A DNA stretch of 21,076 nt from assembly GCA_043812795.1 (NCBI GenBank), contig JBDRLU010000039.1:1-21076 (forward strand). Reading direction: 5' to 3'. Positions 1-6,167 of this stretch are shown here, piece by piece. Both the position numbers and the translations under genes were made by a program. The notes under the pieces are model-generated. The model saw only the letters and a list, made by a program, of their open reading frames with translations. It was not told where the DNA came from and made no database searches. Numbering within the stretch: the first letter of the stretch is position 1; the number at the start of each line of letters is the position of its first letter. This DNA comes from JBDRLU01 sp043812795. Its GTDB lineage: Bacteria; Chloroflexota; Dehalococcoidia; Dehalococcoidales; UBA2162.

Positions 1-522
1 CTCCGGCATTACACCGGAGTGAAATATGATAATAGTAACGGTATCGCTGCCGTGAGTAACGGAATTCAGACTGAGGCGATATATGAGGCCTACAAACTCC
101 TGTTTAATGTAGGTACGCCTCCCACCAAGGACTTCATGGAGAAACTGCTGGATGGTGCTCAGGCGGAACCGGATAGTATGCACACACCGAGAATTGCCGG
201 CATCGTCACTGTAGGCAAGCCGGTATTAATTCTGGGAATCAAGACCAACGACTCACCGGCCGTTGCCAACATTGTGACACAGGCACCAGGCAAAATGGCC
301 GGTATCGCAACCTACAAGGGTAACATGGATAACCCTGAAGCTACTGACCCCACGGCCGCTTTATCTGAATTGGAATTCACTGGTAGTTCTTCGCAAGAAC
401 TGACGAAATACGTCTATGATATATCAGCCGAAACTTGCAAAGGCGAGGATATCCGGGTATGTGCCATAGGTGGTATATACTCAAGTAACTCGTGGGAGAT
501 AGCTATTATCAACAAGTATTAG
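1..522 (+). CDS. IMP cyclohydrolase-like protein (PurO family), 5'-truncated by the window edge
   Basis: The reading frame is open from base 1 to the TAG at 520-522, about 173 codons. A GTG at 19 is in frame, but recognisable family sequence begins before it (HYTGV), so I read this as the C-terminal part of a gene starting outside the window. Visible features resembling the IMP cyclohydrolase-like family (PF07826, archaeal PurO type) are AVSNGIQT near codon 17, TPRIAGIV near codon 62, and a later GKMAGIATY block. Family members are roughly 200-250 residues, so some 50-70 N-terminal residues are probably missing. PurO closes FAICAR to IMP, the last step of purine synthesis, in the cytoplasm. 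The assignment rests on recalled motif resemblance. The family also holds bacterial members whose activity is unproven. A strong terminator follows directly. Confidence 0.6.
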   Translation, partial: LRHYTGVKYDNSNGIAAVSNGIQTEAIYEAYKLLFNVGTPPTKDFMEKLLDGAQAEPDSMHTPRIAGIVTVGKPVLILGIKTNDSPAVANIVTQAPGKMAGIATYKGNMDNPEATDPTAALSELEFTGSSSQELTKYVYDISAETCKGEDIRVCAIGGIYSSNSWEIAIINKY

Positions 523-570
523 GGCACCAGGGGATTTCCGCAACTAACCGTGAAGCGGGAAGGTTGTCGA

Positions 571-600
571 AAAAGGAGGGCTATGCCCTCCTTTTCTTTA
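571..600 (+). terminator. Rho-independent terminator after the IMP cyclohydrolase-like gene
   Basis: A perfect 11-bp stem (571-581 pairing with 585-595) with a TAT loop is built on AGGAGGGC/GCCCTCCT and runs into a T-rich tail (CTTTTCTTTATT). The A-run at the left foot would give a U-run on the other strand, so it could also act from the right. It lies 48 bp after the stop codon. Confidence 0.85.
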
Positions 601-638
601 TTGCTTACCCTCCTCTTCTACTTGTTACAACAATGAAA

Positions 639-736
639 TGTCATTGCGAGGAGTCCTGACGCGGTCGGAACGACGCGGCAATCTGGGTGGGGAGACGTTT
701 TCACACCCCCAGATTGATTCGCTTCGCTCGCAACAG
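639..736. repeat. Imperfect inverted repeat, likely interspersed MITE/REP-like element
   Basis: Two arms face each other: outer TTGCGAG (644-650) with CTCGCAA (727-733), and inner CAATCTGGG (679-687) with CCCAGATTG (708-716). Less perfect pairing such as GAACGACGCGG against GATTCGCTTCG lies between. The sense of the arms (TCATTGCGAGGAG ... GCGGCAATCTGGG) matches a type of short non-coding palindromic repeat I recall as abundant in many environmental bacterial genomes, including Chloroflexi. Only one copy is present here, so its repetitive nature is inferred. It lies between the terminator and the promoter of the aldolase gene. Confidence 0.5.
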
Positions 737-755
737 CATTATGAAAAAGGGAGTC

Positions 756-785
756 TTGATGAACCCCATTGCTTTGTATCATAAT
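756..785 (+). promoter_or_regulatory. Candidate sigma-70-type promoter for the LacD-like aldolase
   Basis: A -35 like TTGATG (756-761), an 18-bp spacer and a -10 like CATAAT (780-785) predict a transcript start near 792, just before the Shine-Dalgarno-like G-rich run at 793-803. If correct, it forces use of the TTG start at 807, because the upstream ATG codons at 741 and 759 would not be transcribed. Confidence 0.4.
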
Positions 786-806
786 GGTCTTAAAGGGGGT
801 GGGAAA

Positions 807-1808
807 TTGAGAAACCTGACTATCGGTAAGATAAGGGGTCTGCAACAGATTGCCAATCAGGATGGTGTCTTTACCATTTGCGCCATGGACCACCGCGGGT
901 CACTGCGTTCGATGATTAATGCCCAAGACCCGGAATCAGTCAAGTACGAAGCCATGGTCGAACGGAAAATAGAGCTCTGCTCGGCTTTAGCGAAATATGC
1001 CAGCGCCGTTTTACTCGACCCTATCTACGGTGCCGCTCAATGCATCAGCCGTAGTATCTTACCGAAAGAAACGGGACTACTGGTAGCTATTGAAGCTACT
1101 GGCTATGTTGGCAGTAAAGAGGAAAGGGTAGCCACGCTGCTGGAAGGCTGGGATGTTGAGAAGATTAAGCGTATGGGCGCTTCGGCGGTAAAAATCCTGG
1201 TCTATTATCGCCCCGACCTACCCGAGATTAAGCGCAAACAACTGGACACGATAAACCGGGTGGCCGGTGACTGTACTAAATATGATATTCCTTTTCTGGT
1301 TGAGGCGGTGAGCTTTCCGGTCGGTAGTGAAATTGATAACCGTGGTGAATTTGCGGCACGCAGAGGAGAACTGGTCATCGACACAGCACGCGATATCACT
1401 GCCTTACCTATCGACGTGTTGAAGGCTGAATTTCCAGCCGATGTTCGTCTTGAATACAAAAAAGATAAGTCCGAACTTATTGCTCTGTGCGAAAGGCTCT
1501 CGGCAACCAGTCCGGTGCCATGGGTTATTTTGAGCGGAGGTGTGGACTTCGACCATTTTTATGAACAGGTGGAGATTGCCTGCCGGGGTGGGGCCTCCGG
1601 CTTTCTTGGCGGTCGGGCTATCTGGCAGGAAGCAGCTAATACTCCGGATGCCGGTGAGAGAGTCCGCTTTTTATCCACAGTGAGTGTGGACAGAGTGAAG
1701 AGGCTGGCTGAACTGACTACCAAATACGGATTACCCTGGTACCGGAAACTTGGTTTGACTTCAGAAGAGATGACTCAGGTTTCCGAAAAATGGTATCAGG
1801 AGTACTGA
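807..1808 (+). CDS. lacD: Class I aldolase, tagatose-1,6-bisphosphate aldolase (LacD) family
   Basis: The predicted 333-residue protein fits the LacD family (about 325). LacD cleaves tagatose 1,6-bisphosphate to dihydroxyacetone phosphate and glyceraldehyde 3-phosphate. Family members also act on fructose 1,6-bisphosphate, so substrate is open. Near the N-terminus is AMDHRGSLRSM (family A-D-R-G-S signature). Lys206 in DVLKAEFP falls where the Schiff-base lysine of streptococcal LacD lies (about 205). A glycine-rich phosphate-binding end follows (LSGGVDF, GASGFLGGRA). I chose TTG at 807 because an AAAGGGGGTGGG run lies 3-7 nt upstream and homologues begin at this point (about nine residues before K-x-R-G-L). 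In-frame ATGs at 741 and 759 would add 22 or 16 unusual residues. A truncated PfkB kinase start follows 15 bp downstream, consistent with an ancestral kinase-aldolase pair. Confidence 0.75.
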   Translation: MRNLTIGKIRGLQQIANQDGVFTICAMDHRGSLRSMINAQDPESVKYEAMVERKIELCSALAKYASAVLLDPIYGAAQCISRSILPKETGLLVAIEATGYVGSKEERVATLLEGWDVEKIKRMGASAVKILVYYRPDLPEIKRKQLDTINRVAGDCTKYDIPFLVEAVSFPVGSEIDNRGEFAARRGELVIDTARDITALPIDVLKAEFPADVRLEYKKDKSELIALCERLSATSPVPWVILSGGVDFDHFYEQVEIACRGGASGFLGGRAIWQEAANTPDAGERVRFLSTVSVDRVKRLAELTTKYGLPWYRKLGLTSEEMTQVSEKWYQEY

Positions 1809-1823
1809 GACCGGAGAAGCAGC

Positions 1824-1880
1824 ATGATTGCCACCGTAACTCTTAACCCCAGCCTCTATGAACATATCGAAGTAGATTGA
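1824..1880 (+). pseudogene. Remnant of a PfkB-family sugar-phosphate kinase (FruK/LacC type), N-terminus only
   Basis: An ATG with a GGAGAA motif 7 nt upstream opens 18 codons reading MIATVTLNPSLYEHIEVD, then TGA. This closely resembles the invariant N-terminus of 1-phosphofructokinase/tagatose-6-phosphate kinase (I-x-T-V-T-L-N-P-x-x-D-x-x-I-x-V). The family's usual aspartate after PS/PA is Tyr here. The remaining roughly 290 residues are absent: none of the three frames continues past about 1900, and the convergent DtxR gene ends at 1918. LacC phosphorylates tagatose 6-phosphate to the substrate of LacD, so position next to the aldolase fits. Most likely it is the stub left by a deletion or rearrangement. 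Confidence 0.6.
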
Positions 1881-1917
1881 TGACCACTAATTAGCTGGTT
1901 CCCCAGGTAAGATACAA

Positions 1918-2655
1918 TTATCCTCTGCCTAATCTCAGGCGAGACCAGCGATTACCCTTCCGCCGTTGCTGCCGGGTTGGGCCTCTGAGTTGCATCTCAT
2001 CAGCCGTCCCGTTGGCGGACAGGCGGACATAAATCGAATCAGCGATTTCTTTGTCCACGGCGAACTGAGTCTGGCCTACTTGAAAAACATAAGACGGGAA
2101 GCTCTGGATAAGTTTGAGCGACACTCCGGGCAGAATGCCCAGAGCCATAAGTTTTTGTAGTTTATTCGACTCGGGTGCGTAGAGATAAGCTACCTTACCT
2201 TCCTGTCCGGCGGTTAGGTGCGAGAGAGAAGCCACCACCCTGTCCAATCGGCTTTGGTGTTCCAGACAGCACCTTCCCGGCGGTATCGGGTTGCCATGAG
2301 GACACACTCTGGGATGCCCCAGTAAAATACAGATACTTTCATCAAGGCCCTGGTCAAGGATGTGCTCGAATTTGCAGGCTTTCTCATGCATTATTTCACC
2401 GCCTGTGCTCAGGACGTCGGCCAGTAGCCGTTCGGCCAGCCGGTGTCTTCTTACTATATTCCGGGCATAAGGACGCCCCCGGTCGGTCAGTTGTACTTTC
2501 CCATCAACCAGTTCCAGGTAGCCGTCGGATACTAACTGCTTGATTTCCGGCTCAGTCACACCCAGGCGTTCCAACGAAACCGGGGCTTCTTTTTTATCTT
2601 CGGTATAAATCCACATTGCTTCTAAAAGCTCTTCAGCTTTTTCTTCGAGTGCCAT
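1918..2655 (-). CDS. DtxR/MntR-family metal-dependent repressor with C-terminal FeoA-like (SH3) domain
   Basis: This 245-residue protein has an N-terminal winged helix (about 1-70), a metal-binding/dimerisation domain (about 71-140) with HEKACKFEH at 90-98 and GHPRVCPHGNP at 113-123, and a FeoA-like SH3 domain (about 145-212, with KLQKLMALGILPG). Such proteins bind operators when loaded with Fe(II) or Mn(II). The last 20 residues are very basic (RQQRRKGNRWSRLRLGRG), an unusual tail. The ATG at 2655 has GGAGG about 10 nt upstream and lies 23 bp inside the preceding small gene, suggesting coupled translation. It is the last gene of the fur-feoB operon, and no separate feoA is visible, so its SH3 domain is the only FeoA-like module here. 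Iron is the likely signal from context, but manganese cannot be excluded. Confidence 0.85.
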   Translation of the reverse strand: MALEEKAEELLEAMWIYTEDKKEAPVSLERLGVTEPEIKQLVSDGYLELVDGKVQLTDRGRPYARNIVRRHRLAERLLADVLSTGGEIMHEKACKFEHILDQGLDESICILLGHPRVCPHGNPIPPGRCCLEHQSRLDRVVASLSHLTAGQEGKVAYLYAPESNKLQKLMALGILPGVSLKLIQSFPSYVFQVGQTQFAVDKEIADSIYVRLSANGTADEMQLRGPTRQQRRKGNRWSRLRLGRG

Positions 2656-2827
2656 TAGCTTGTTTCCTCCGTGTTCTTAGAAAATTGACCAGTCCTGACT
2701 CTTGCGGCGTTTCGTAGCCGCAATTGGGACATCTTACCATGCGGCAGGCTGCCGCTAGCGGACATCCTTTGCAAGCGGCGTTGCTATCTTTTTCCGAGAA
2801 TTGATAACCGCAAAGAGAACATTTCAT
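2633..2827 (-). CDS. Small Cys-rich (zinc-ribbon-like) protein of the feo operon
   Basis: The 64-residue product has seven cysteines: C3-x2-C6, C19-x2-C22-x5-C28 and C33-x2-C36, followed by a basic tail (RTRRKQANGTRRKS). The pattern suggests a zinc ribbon or an Fe-S/iron-binding site. No membrane segment is visible, so it is not the FeoB-associated Cys-rich membrane type. Its ATG overlaps the feoB membrane-gene stop as ATGA, and its 3' end overlaps dtxR by 23 bp. The tight packing argues for a real, co-translated gene. I do not recognise a named family. A role as iron sensor, FeoC-like accessory or metal chaperone is inference from position only. Confidence 0.7.
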   Translation of the reverse strand: MKCSLCGYQFSEKDSNAACKGCPLAAACRMVRCPNCGYETPQESGLVNFLRTRRKQANGTRRKS

Positions 2828-4278
2828 ATTGCCACACCGAGCGCCTTCAGCGTCAGATTGAGAATAAATCCGACCAAGAAAGCAAAAGGGAAAACGAAAA
2901 GAGCGATAGCCAGCGCCGTTTTGAGGCCCCTCTCTTTAAGCATTACTGTGAACTGGGCGATGCAAGGTACGAAGAGGGTCAATGTAACTGCGGCCACGAC
3001 CAGTGGGATTCCAGTGAGTACCCCGGAATTATGCAGTTGGTACAGACCAGCCGCCCCGAAATCGCGCCGGAAGAAGCCGTAAAGGAAAACTGTAGAGGTC
3101 TGTGCGGGAAGCCCGATAAACTCGACCACAGGCCTGAGTCCGTTACTGATAAGGTCGAGCACTCCGGTCAATTTACCGGCCCAGAGGAGGACGCTGGCCA
3201 GGATAAAGACGGGTAATACTTCGGTGAAGTACCATTCCAACCGGGTATAAGTCTTGACCATCACACTAGAGAGTTTGGGTAGCCGGAGCGGGGGTACTTC
3301 CATGTAGAAACTGGCTTTTTCACCCCGGATTACTTTGCTGGCCAGATAGCCGATAAGTAAAAATACCAGGGTTACGACGACTGCCCAGATAAAGAGTGCC
3401 TGCCAGTTGCCTGATAAAATGGCCAGAATTACGCCCATCTGTGCCGAACAGGGAATGGCTAAGGCCAGGAGCAAAGTGGCCAGCACTCTTTCCTTTTTCG
3501 TTTCCAGAGTCCTCGTGACGATGGTGGCCATGGTGTCGCAGCCGAAACCGAGTACTATGGGTATTACCGCCCGTCCGTTCAGTCCGATTTTCTTGAAGAC
3601 CCGGTCGATAAGTAAGGCGAGCCGGGGGAGGTAGCCGCTGTCTTCGATAATGGCAAAGACGAGAAAGAAAGTACCCACGATGGGTAGAATCAGCGCAAAG
3701 GCATAAGTGAGCCCCAGGGTAATGATGCCGTAATCACCGACAAAGAGGTCTTGTAGCCATTGGTAGGAAATAAATTTGGTGGCCAGGCCGGTCACCCACG
3801 GGTTTAGCCACTGACCGAAAAGGGTGCCCTCGATAAGGTTAACCAGCACTCCGGCACCGAAGACCCCGACGAATTGGTACAGGCCGAAGTAGAGGACGAA
3901 CAGAAGAATGGGTACTCCTGTCCACGGATTCATCATCCAGCGGCTTAGCTTTTCACCGAACCCTGTTTTAGTCTCTTCCCCGGTGGTCAGTACTGTTGCC
4001 AAAATACGCCTGGCTTCTTGCTGTCGCTGCAGGCTGACAATGTAACTCATTGACTGGGGATAACTGTCCTGGACCCGGGCCACTATCCGCTTGATATCAG
4101 CATAGCTCGCGGTTTCCTGCTCTTTAACCCACTTTTCTATCTCCGGGTCTCTCTGGAGCAAAAGTAACCCGATAGCTCTTCTGGAAAGAGCGTAGTTGCC
4201 CTGGAGCAAGACTTCAAGTTGCTTCAAGGCTAATTCGATGGCCTCACCATATTCAATTCCGACAAGTTCTACCGGCAT
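2824..4278 (-). CDS. feoB: Ferrous iron transporter FeoB, membrane (permease) part
   Basis: The 484-residue product begins where normal FeoB leaves its G domain: PVELVGIEYGEAI, then a helical linker (to about 115), then hydrophobic Gate and FeoB-C segments forming the Fe(II) channel. Conserved features include EDSGYLPRLALLIDR and GFGCDTMATIVTRTLE (Cys about 247), PCSAQ (about 277) and VPCIAQF (about 439), the Cys-containing motifs typical of FeoB pores. I chose the internal ATG at 4278 because homology begins there. The open frame runs to an ATG at 4320 giving 14 unrelated residues. It overlaps the 3' end of the G-domain gene by 26 bp in another frame, so iron uptake here needs two polypeptides or a ribosomal frameshift. 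The stop overlaps the next gene by 4 bp. Confidence 0.88.
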   Translation of the reverse strand: MPVELVGIEYGEAIELALKQLEVLLQGNYALSRRAIGLLLLQRDPEIEKWVKEQETASYADIKRIVARVQDSYPQSMSYIVSLQRQQEARRILATVLTTGEETKTGFGEKLSRWMMNPWTGVPILLFVLYFGLYQFVGVFGAGVLVNLIEGTLFGQWLNPWVTGLATKFISYQWLQDLFVGDYGIITLGLTYAFALILPIVGTFFLVFAIIEDSGYLPRLALLIDRVFKKIGLNGRAVIPIVLGFGCDTMATIVTRTLETKKERVLATLLLALAIPCSAQMGVILAILSGNWQALFIWAVVVTLVFLLIGYLASKVIRGEKASFYMEVPPLRLPKLSSVMVKTYTRLEWYFTEVLPVFILASVLLWAGKLTGVLDLISNGLRPVVEFIGLPAQTSTVFLYGFFRRDFGAAGLYQLHNSGVLTGIPLVVAAVTLTLFVPCIAQFTVMLKERGLKTALAIALFVFPFAFLVGFILNLTLKALGVAI

Positions 4279-4849
4279 GTTCCACCAGAATCCTCTGCAA
4301 CTGGTCGATACCCTTACCATTGGTCGCTACCGTGGCGACTACGGGTATCCCCAGTTCATGCTCAAGTTTCTTGATATCGATTTCTATTCCGGCCGCTTCC
4401 GTTTCATCCATCATGTTTAAGTCCAGCATAACCGGTAGCCCGGCCTCGATGAGCTGGAGAGTAAACGGCAACATTCTCTCCAGATTCCTGGCATCGACTA
4501 CGTGCAGAATCACGGCAGGTTTCTCCTTAAGCAATATTGCACGGGCGATGCGTTCCTCTTCGGTAATAGGTAAAAGAGAATACATACCGGGAGTATCCAT
4601 TACTTCAAATTCGGCACCATTAATCCTGGCTTTACCCCGGGAAATATCTACGGTAGTACCAGGGTAATTGGAAACGGTGACATGGGCTCCGGTGAGACTA
4701 TTAAAGACCACGCTTTTACCAACGTTCGGACTGCCGATAATGACTATTTTCTTAAGGCCGTCACTCTTTATCGCTACTCCAGCACCATGACAACCACTAC
4801 CATTACCGACAAAACTAATTGCATTGCGTATTTTTTGCCAGATTCCCAT
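4253..4849 (-). CDS. feoB: FeoB small GTPase domain protein (separate from the permease)
   Basis: The 198-residue G protein carries the full GTPase signature: G1 GSPNVGKS (about 39-46), G2 region NYPGTT, G3 DTPGMYSL, G4 NMMD, and a G5-like ATNGKG. An N-terminal GSGCHG stretch precedes G1, as in some FeoB small GTPases. In ordinary FeoB this domain is fused to the permease and gates Fe(II) uptake. Here it ends at 4253 after 17 residues of its own frame beyond G5. The ATG at 4849 has GGAG 9 nt upstream. An in-frame ATG at 4933 would overlap fur and read through a Fur-type operator, so I reject it. Split FeoB annotations are familiar in some anaerobes, so this may be a stable arrangement and not a mutation. 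Confidence 0.87.
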   Translation of the reverse strand: MGIWQKIRNAISFVGNGSGCHGAGVAIKSDGLKKIVIIGSPNVGKSVVFNSLTGAHVTVSNYPGTTVDISRGKARINGAEFEVMDTPGMYSLLPITEEERIARAILLKEKPAVILHVVDARNLERMLPFTLQLIEAGLPVMLDLNMMDETEAAGIEIDIKKLEHELGIPVVATVATNGKGIDQLQRILVEHAGRTCRN

Positions 4850-4867
4850 TTCAATTAACTCCAATAT

Positions 4868-4890
4868 TTGGTAATGCTTATCATTTGCAA
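4868..4890 (-). promoter_or_regulatory. Putative Fur operator upstream of feoB
   Basis: Read on the minus strand: TTGCAAAT, 7 nt (GATAAGC), ATTACCAA. The arms match the operator over the fur promoter in 14 of 16 positions with the same spacing. The inner 19 bp also agree with the classical Fur box (GATAATGATAATCATTATC) at 15 of 19 positions. It fills the 58-bp gap between fur and the feoB G-domain gene, suggesting local repression or an internal promoter. No clear -35/-10 pair was found. Confidence 0.6.
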
Positions 4891-4907
4891 TAAGCCTTTT
4901 AAAAAAA

Positions 4908-5351
4908 TTATTCCTTTTTTTGCTGGCATTCATGGCAATAACCGGTCATGCGGATTTCACTACCTACAATCTCAAAACTCCTGGCTTCAGTGATGTGCTT
5001 CCTCACCAGACGGGTGAGTGGATACTGGAATTCGACCACTCGACCGCAGCCAAGGCAAACAAGATGATGATGTTCGGTCACCGGTTTCATCTCATAATGA
5101 TGGTGGGCTTCGTCAAAATGAATTTCTTCAATAAGATTGAGCTTCTTAAGTGTCTGTAATGTCCGGTAAACGGTGGACAAACTTAGTCGTGGTTGCTTCA
5201 GCCGTGCCCTTCGGTGGATTTCATCCGCATCCAGATGGCCCCGCCCCTGCCGGATAATTTCCAGGACCAAAGCCCGCTGATTGGTAATTCTCACTCCGGT
5301 ATTGTTAAGCACCTGGCGTGAGCTTTTCAACGATTTAATCTTCGTAATCAT
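4908..5351 (-). CDS. fur: Fur-family ferric uptake regulator
   Basis: The 147-residue cytoplasmic DNA-binding protein has a winged helix with recognition-helix sequence LSTVYRTLQTLKKLNLI (57-73), HHHYE (83-87), HHHLVCLGC (94-102) and YCHEC near the end (Cys139, Cys142). The two CxxC pairs form the structural zinc site, and the histidine-rich segments supply the regulatory metal site. Fur proteins repress iron uptake genes when loaded with Fe(II). It is the first gene of the feo operon and sits under its own operator. The ATG at 5351 has only AGG directly before it, a weak Shine-Dalgarno, with a leader of about 28 nt. PerR or Zur identity cannot be excluded by sequence, but the feoB context favours Fur. 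Confidence 0.85.
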   Translation of the reverse strand: MITKIKSLKSSRQVLNNTGVRITNQRALVLEIIRQGRGHLDADEIHRRARLKQPRLSLSTVYRTLQTLKKLNLIEEIHFDEAHHHYEMKPVTEHHHLVCLGCGRVVEFQYPLTRLVRKHITEARSFEIVGSEIRMTGYCHECQQKKE

Positions 5352-5357
5352 CCTACT

Positions 5358-5384
5358 AGTTGCAAATAATTCCCATTTGCAACT
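5358..5384. promoter_or_regulatory. Fur operator (perfect inverted repeat) at the fur start site
   Basis: The arms AGTTGCAAAT (5358-5367) and ATTTGCAACT (5375-5384) are perfect inverted copies separated by 7 nt. The palindrome begins 2 bp downstream of the fur -10 and covers the predicted transcription start, so a bound regulator would block the fur-feo transcript. This implies autoregulation. Confidence 0.75.
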
Positions 5385-5386
5385 AT

Positions 5387-5415
5387 AGTATAGCGAATAA
5401 CTTATTGGGTGTCAA
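5387..5415 (-). promoter_or_regulatory. Sigma-70-type promoter of the fur-feoB-dtxR operon
   Basis: On the minus strand: a perfect -35 TTGACA (5410-5415), a 17-bp spacer, and -10 TATACT (5387-5392). The predicted start near 5379 lies inside the operator palindrome, with fur starting at 5351. Confidence 0.85.
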
Positions 5416-5464
5416 TACCATTTTCTCCAAGCTTGCTCTCGGACATGTTTCTGAGGTCACCGAT

Positions 5465-5493
5465 TTGTCCAATATTCAGCGATAAACTATAAT
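5465..5493 (+). promoter_or_regulatory. Sigma-70-type promoter of plsC-ispH
   Basis: -35 TTGTCC (5465-5470), 17-bp spacer, and perfect -10 TATAAT (5488-5493). The start is expected near 5500, about 26 nt before the plsC ATG. It is divergent from the fur promoter, with no shared operator visible. Confidence 0.75.
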
Positions 5494-5525
5494 TAGACGT
5501 TACTGCTTTGTGGTGACGGAGAGGT

Positions 5526-6167
5526 ATGTCTTGGTTCTACGATTTTAGTAAGATAGTTTTGATGATGGCCGTTTTTCTTCTTACCCGGTGGCGAGTAAGG
5601 GGCGCTGATAACGTCCCCCAGCAGGGGCCTTTGTTGGTCGTGTCCAATCATCTTAATAATACCGACCCGCCTCTGGTTGGGCTTAGCCTGCGCCGACGAG
5701 TAAGATTTATGGCTAAGGAACAGTTGTTTCGGTCCAGATTGGGTGACCTCTTTATCCGAAGCCTGGGTGCCTTTCCGGTACATCGGGGCAGGCTGGATAG
5801 AGATGCATTGCGTCAGGCTGAGCAAATACTGACTGACGGACAAGTTCTGGTCATGTTTCCCGAAGGGACACGCAGTAAGAACGCTCAATTACAGCCGGCT
5901 TTGCCGGGAGCGGCGCTTATCGCCTGCCGCTGCAATGTTGCGATTTTGCCGGTAGCTGTCGCCGGTACCGAGAAGATTAACGGGGCGAGCTGGTGGCTGC
6001 GCCGTCCCGAAATTACAATTAATATCGGTTCTTCTTTCCGTTTGCCGCCAATTGATGGCCAACCAAGCAAAGCTGAGCTGGAGAAGCAGACTACTTTTAT
6101 TATGGAGCATATTGCCGGGCTTCTTCCCGCAGAGTACCGGGGACACTATCAGCCGCGAGGAGGCTAG
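5526..6167 (+). CDS. plsC: 1-acyl-sn-glycerol-3-phosphate acyltransferase (PlsC family)
   Basis: The 213-residue protein transfers an acyl chain to lysophosphatidic acid at the inner face of the membrane, making phosphatidate for phospholipids. It has an N-terminal hydrophobic segment (about 8-20), the catalytic H-x4-D motif in SNHLNNTD (His42, Asp47), a substrate-binding GAFPVHRGR, FPEGTRSK (111-118), and a proline-containing block IV (ILPVAVAGTE). In the H-x4-D motif the usual serine after H-x is Asn. The ATG follows GGAGAGG. It abuts ispH with no gap. A plsC-ispH pair, often with cmk before it, is a known arrangement in Firmicutes such as Moorella and Thermoanaerobacter; here cmk is absent. 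Exact acyl-donor preference cannot be seen. Confidence 0.85.
   Translation: MSWFYDFSKIVLMMAVFLLTRWRVRGADNVPQQGPLLVVSNHLNNTDPPLVGLSLRRRVRFMAKEQLFRSRLGDLFIRSLGAFPVHRGRLDRDALRQAEQILTDGQVLVMFPEGTRSKNAQLQPALPGAALIACRCNVAILPVAVAGTEKINGASWWLRRPEITINIGSSFRLPPIDGQPSKAELEKQTTFIMEHIAGLLPAEYRGHYQPRGG

Noticed and set aside
618..893. 91-codon minus-strand frame over the repeat and the aldolase start
   Set aside because: It spans a palindromic repeat and the opposite strand of a conserved coding region; composition is not protein-like.
1881..1917. Possible terminator hairpin (CTGG/CCAG) after dtxR
   Set aside because: The stem is only 4-5 bp and no T-run follows in the needed direction.
4850..4933. Upstream in-frame start (ATG at 4933) for the feoB G-domain gene
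   Set aside because: The added residues do not resemble FeoB, overlap fur, and would be translated through the operator; the ATG at 4849 has a proper Shine-Dalgarno.
5493..5888. 131-codon minus-strand frame
   Set aside because: Antisense to plsC, which has clear H-x4-D and FPEGTR motifs, and no promoter for it is visible.
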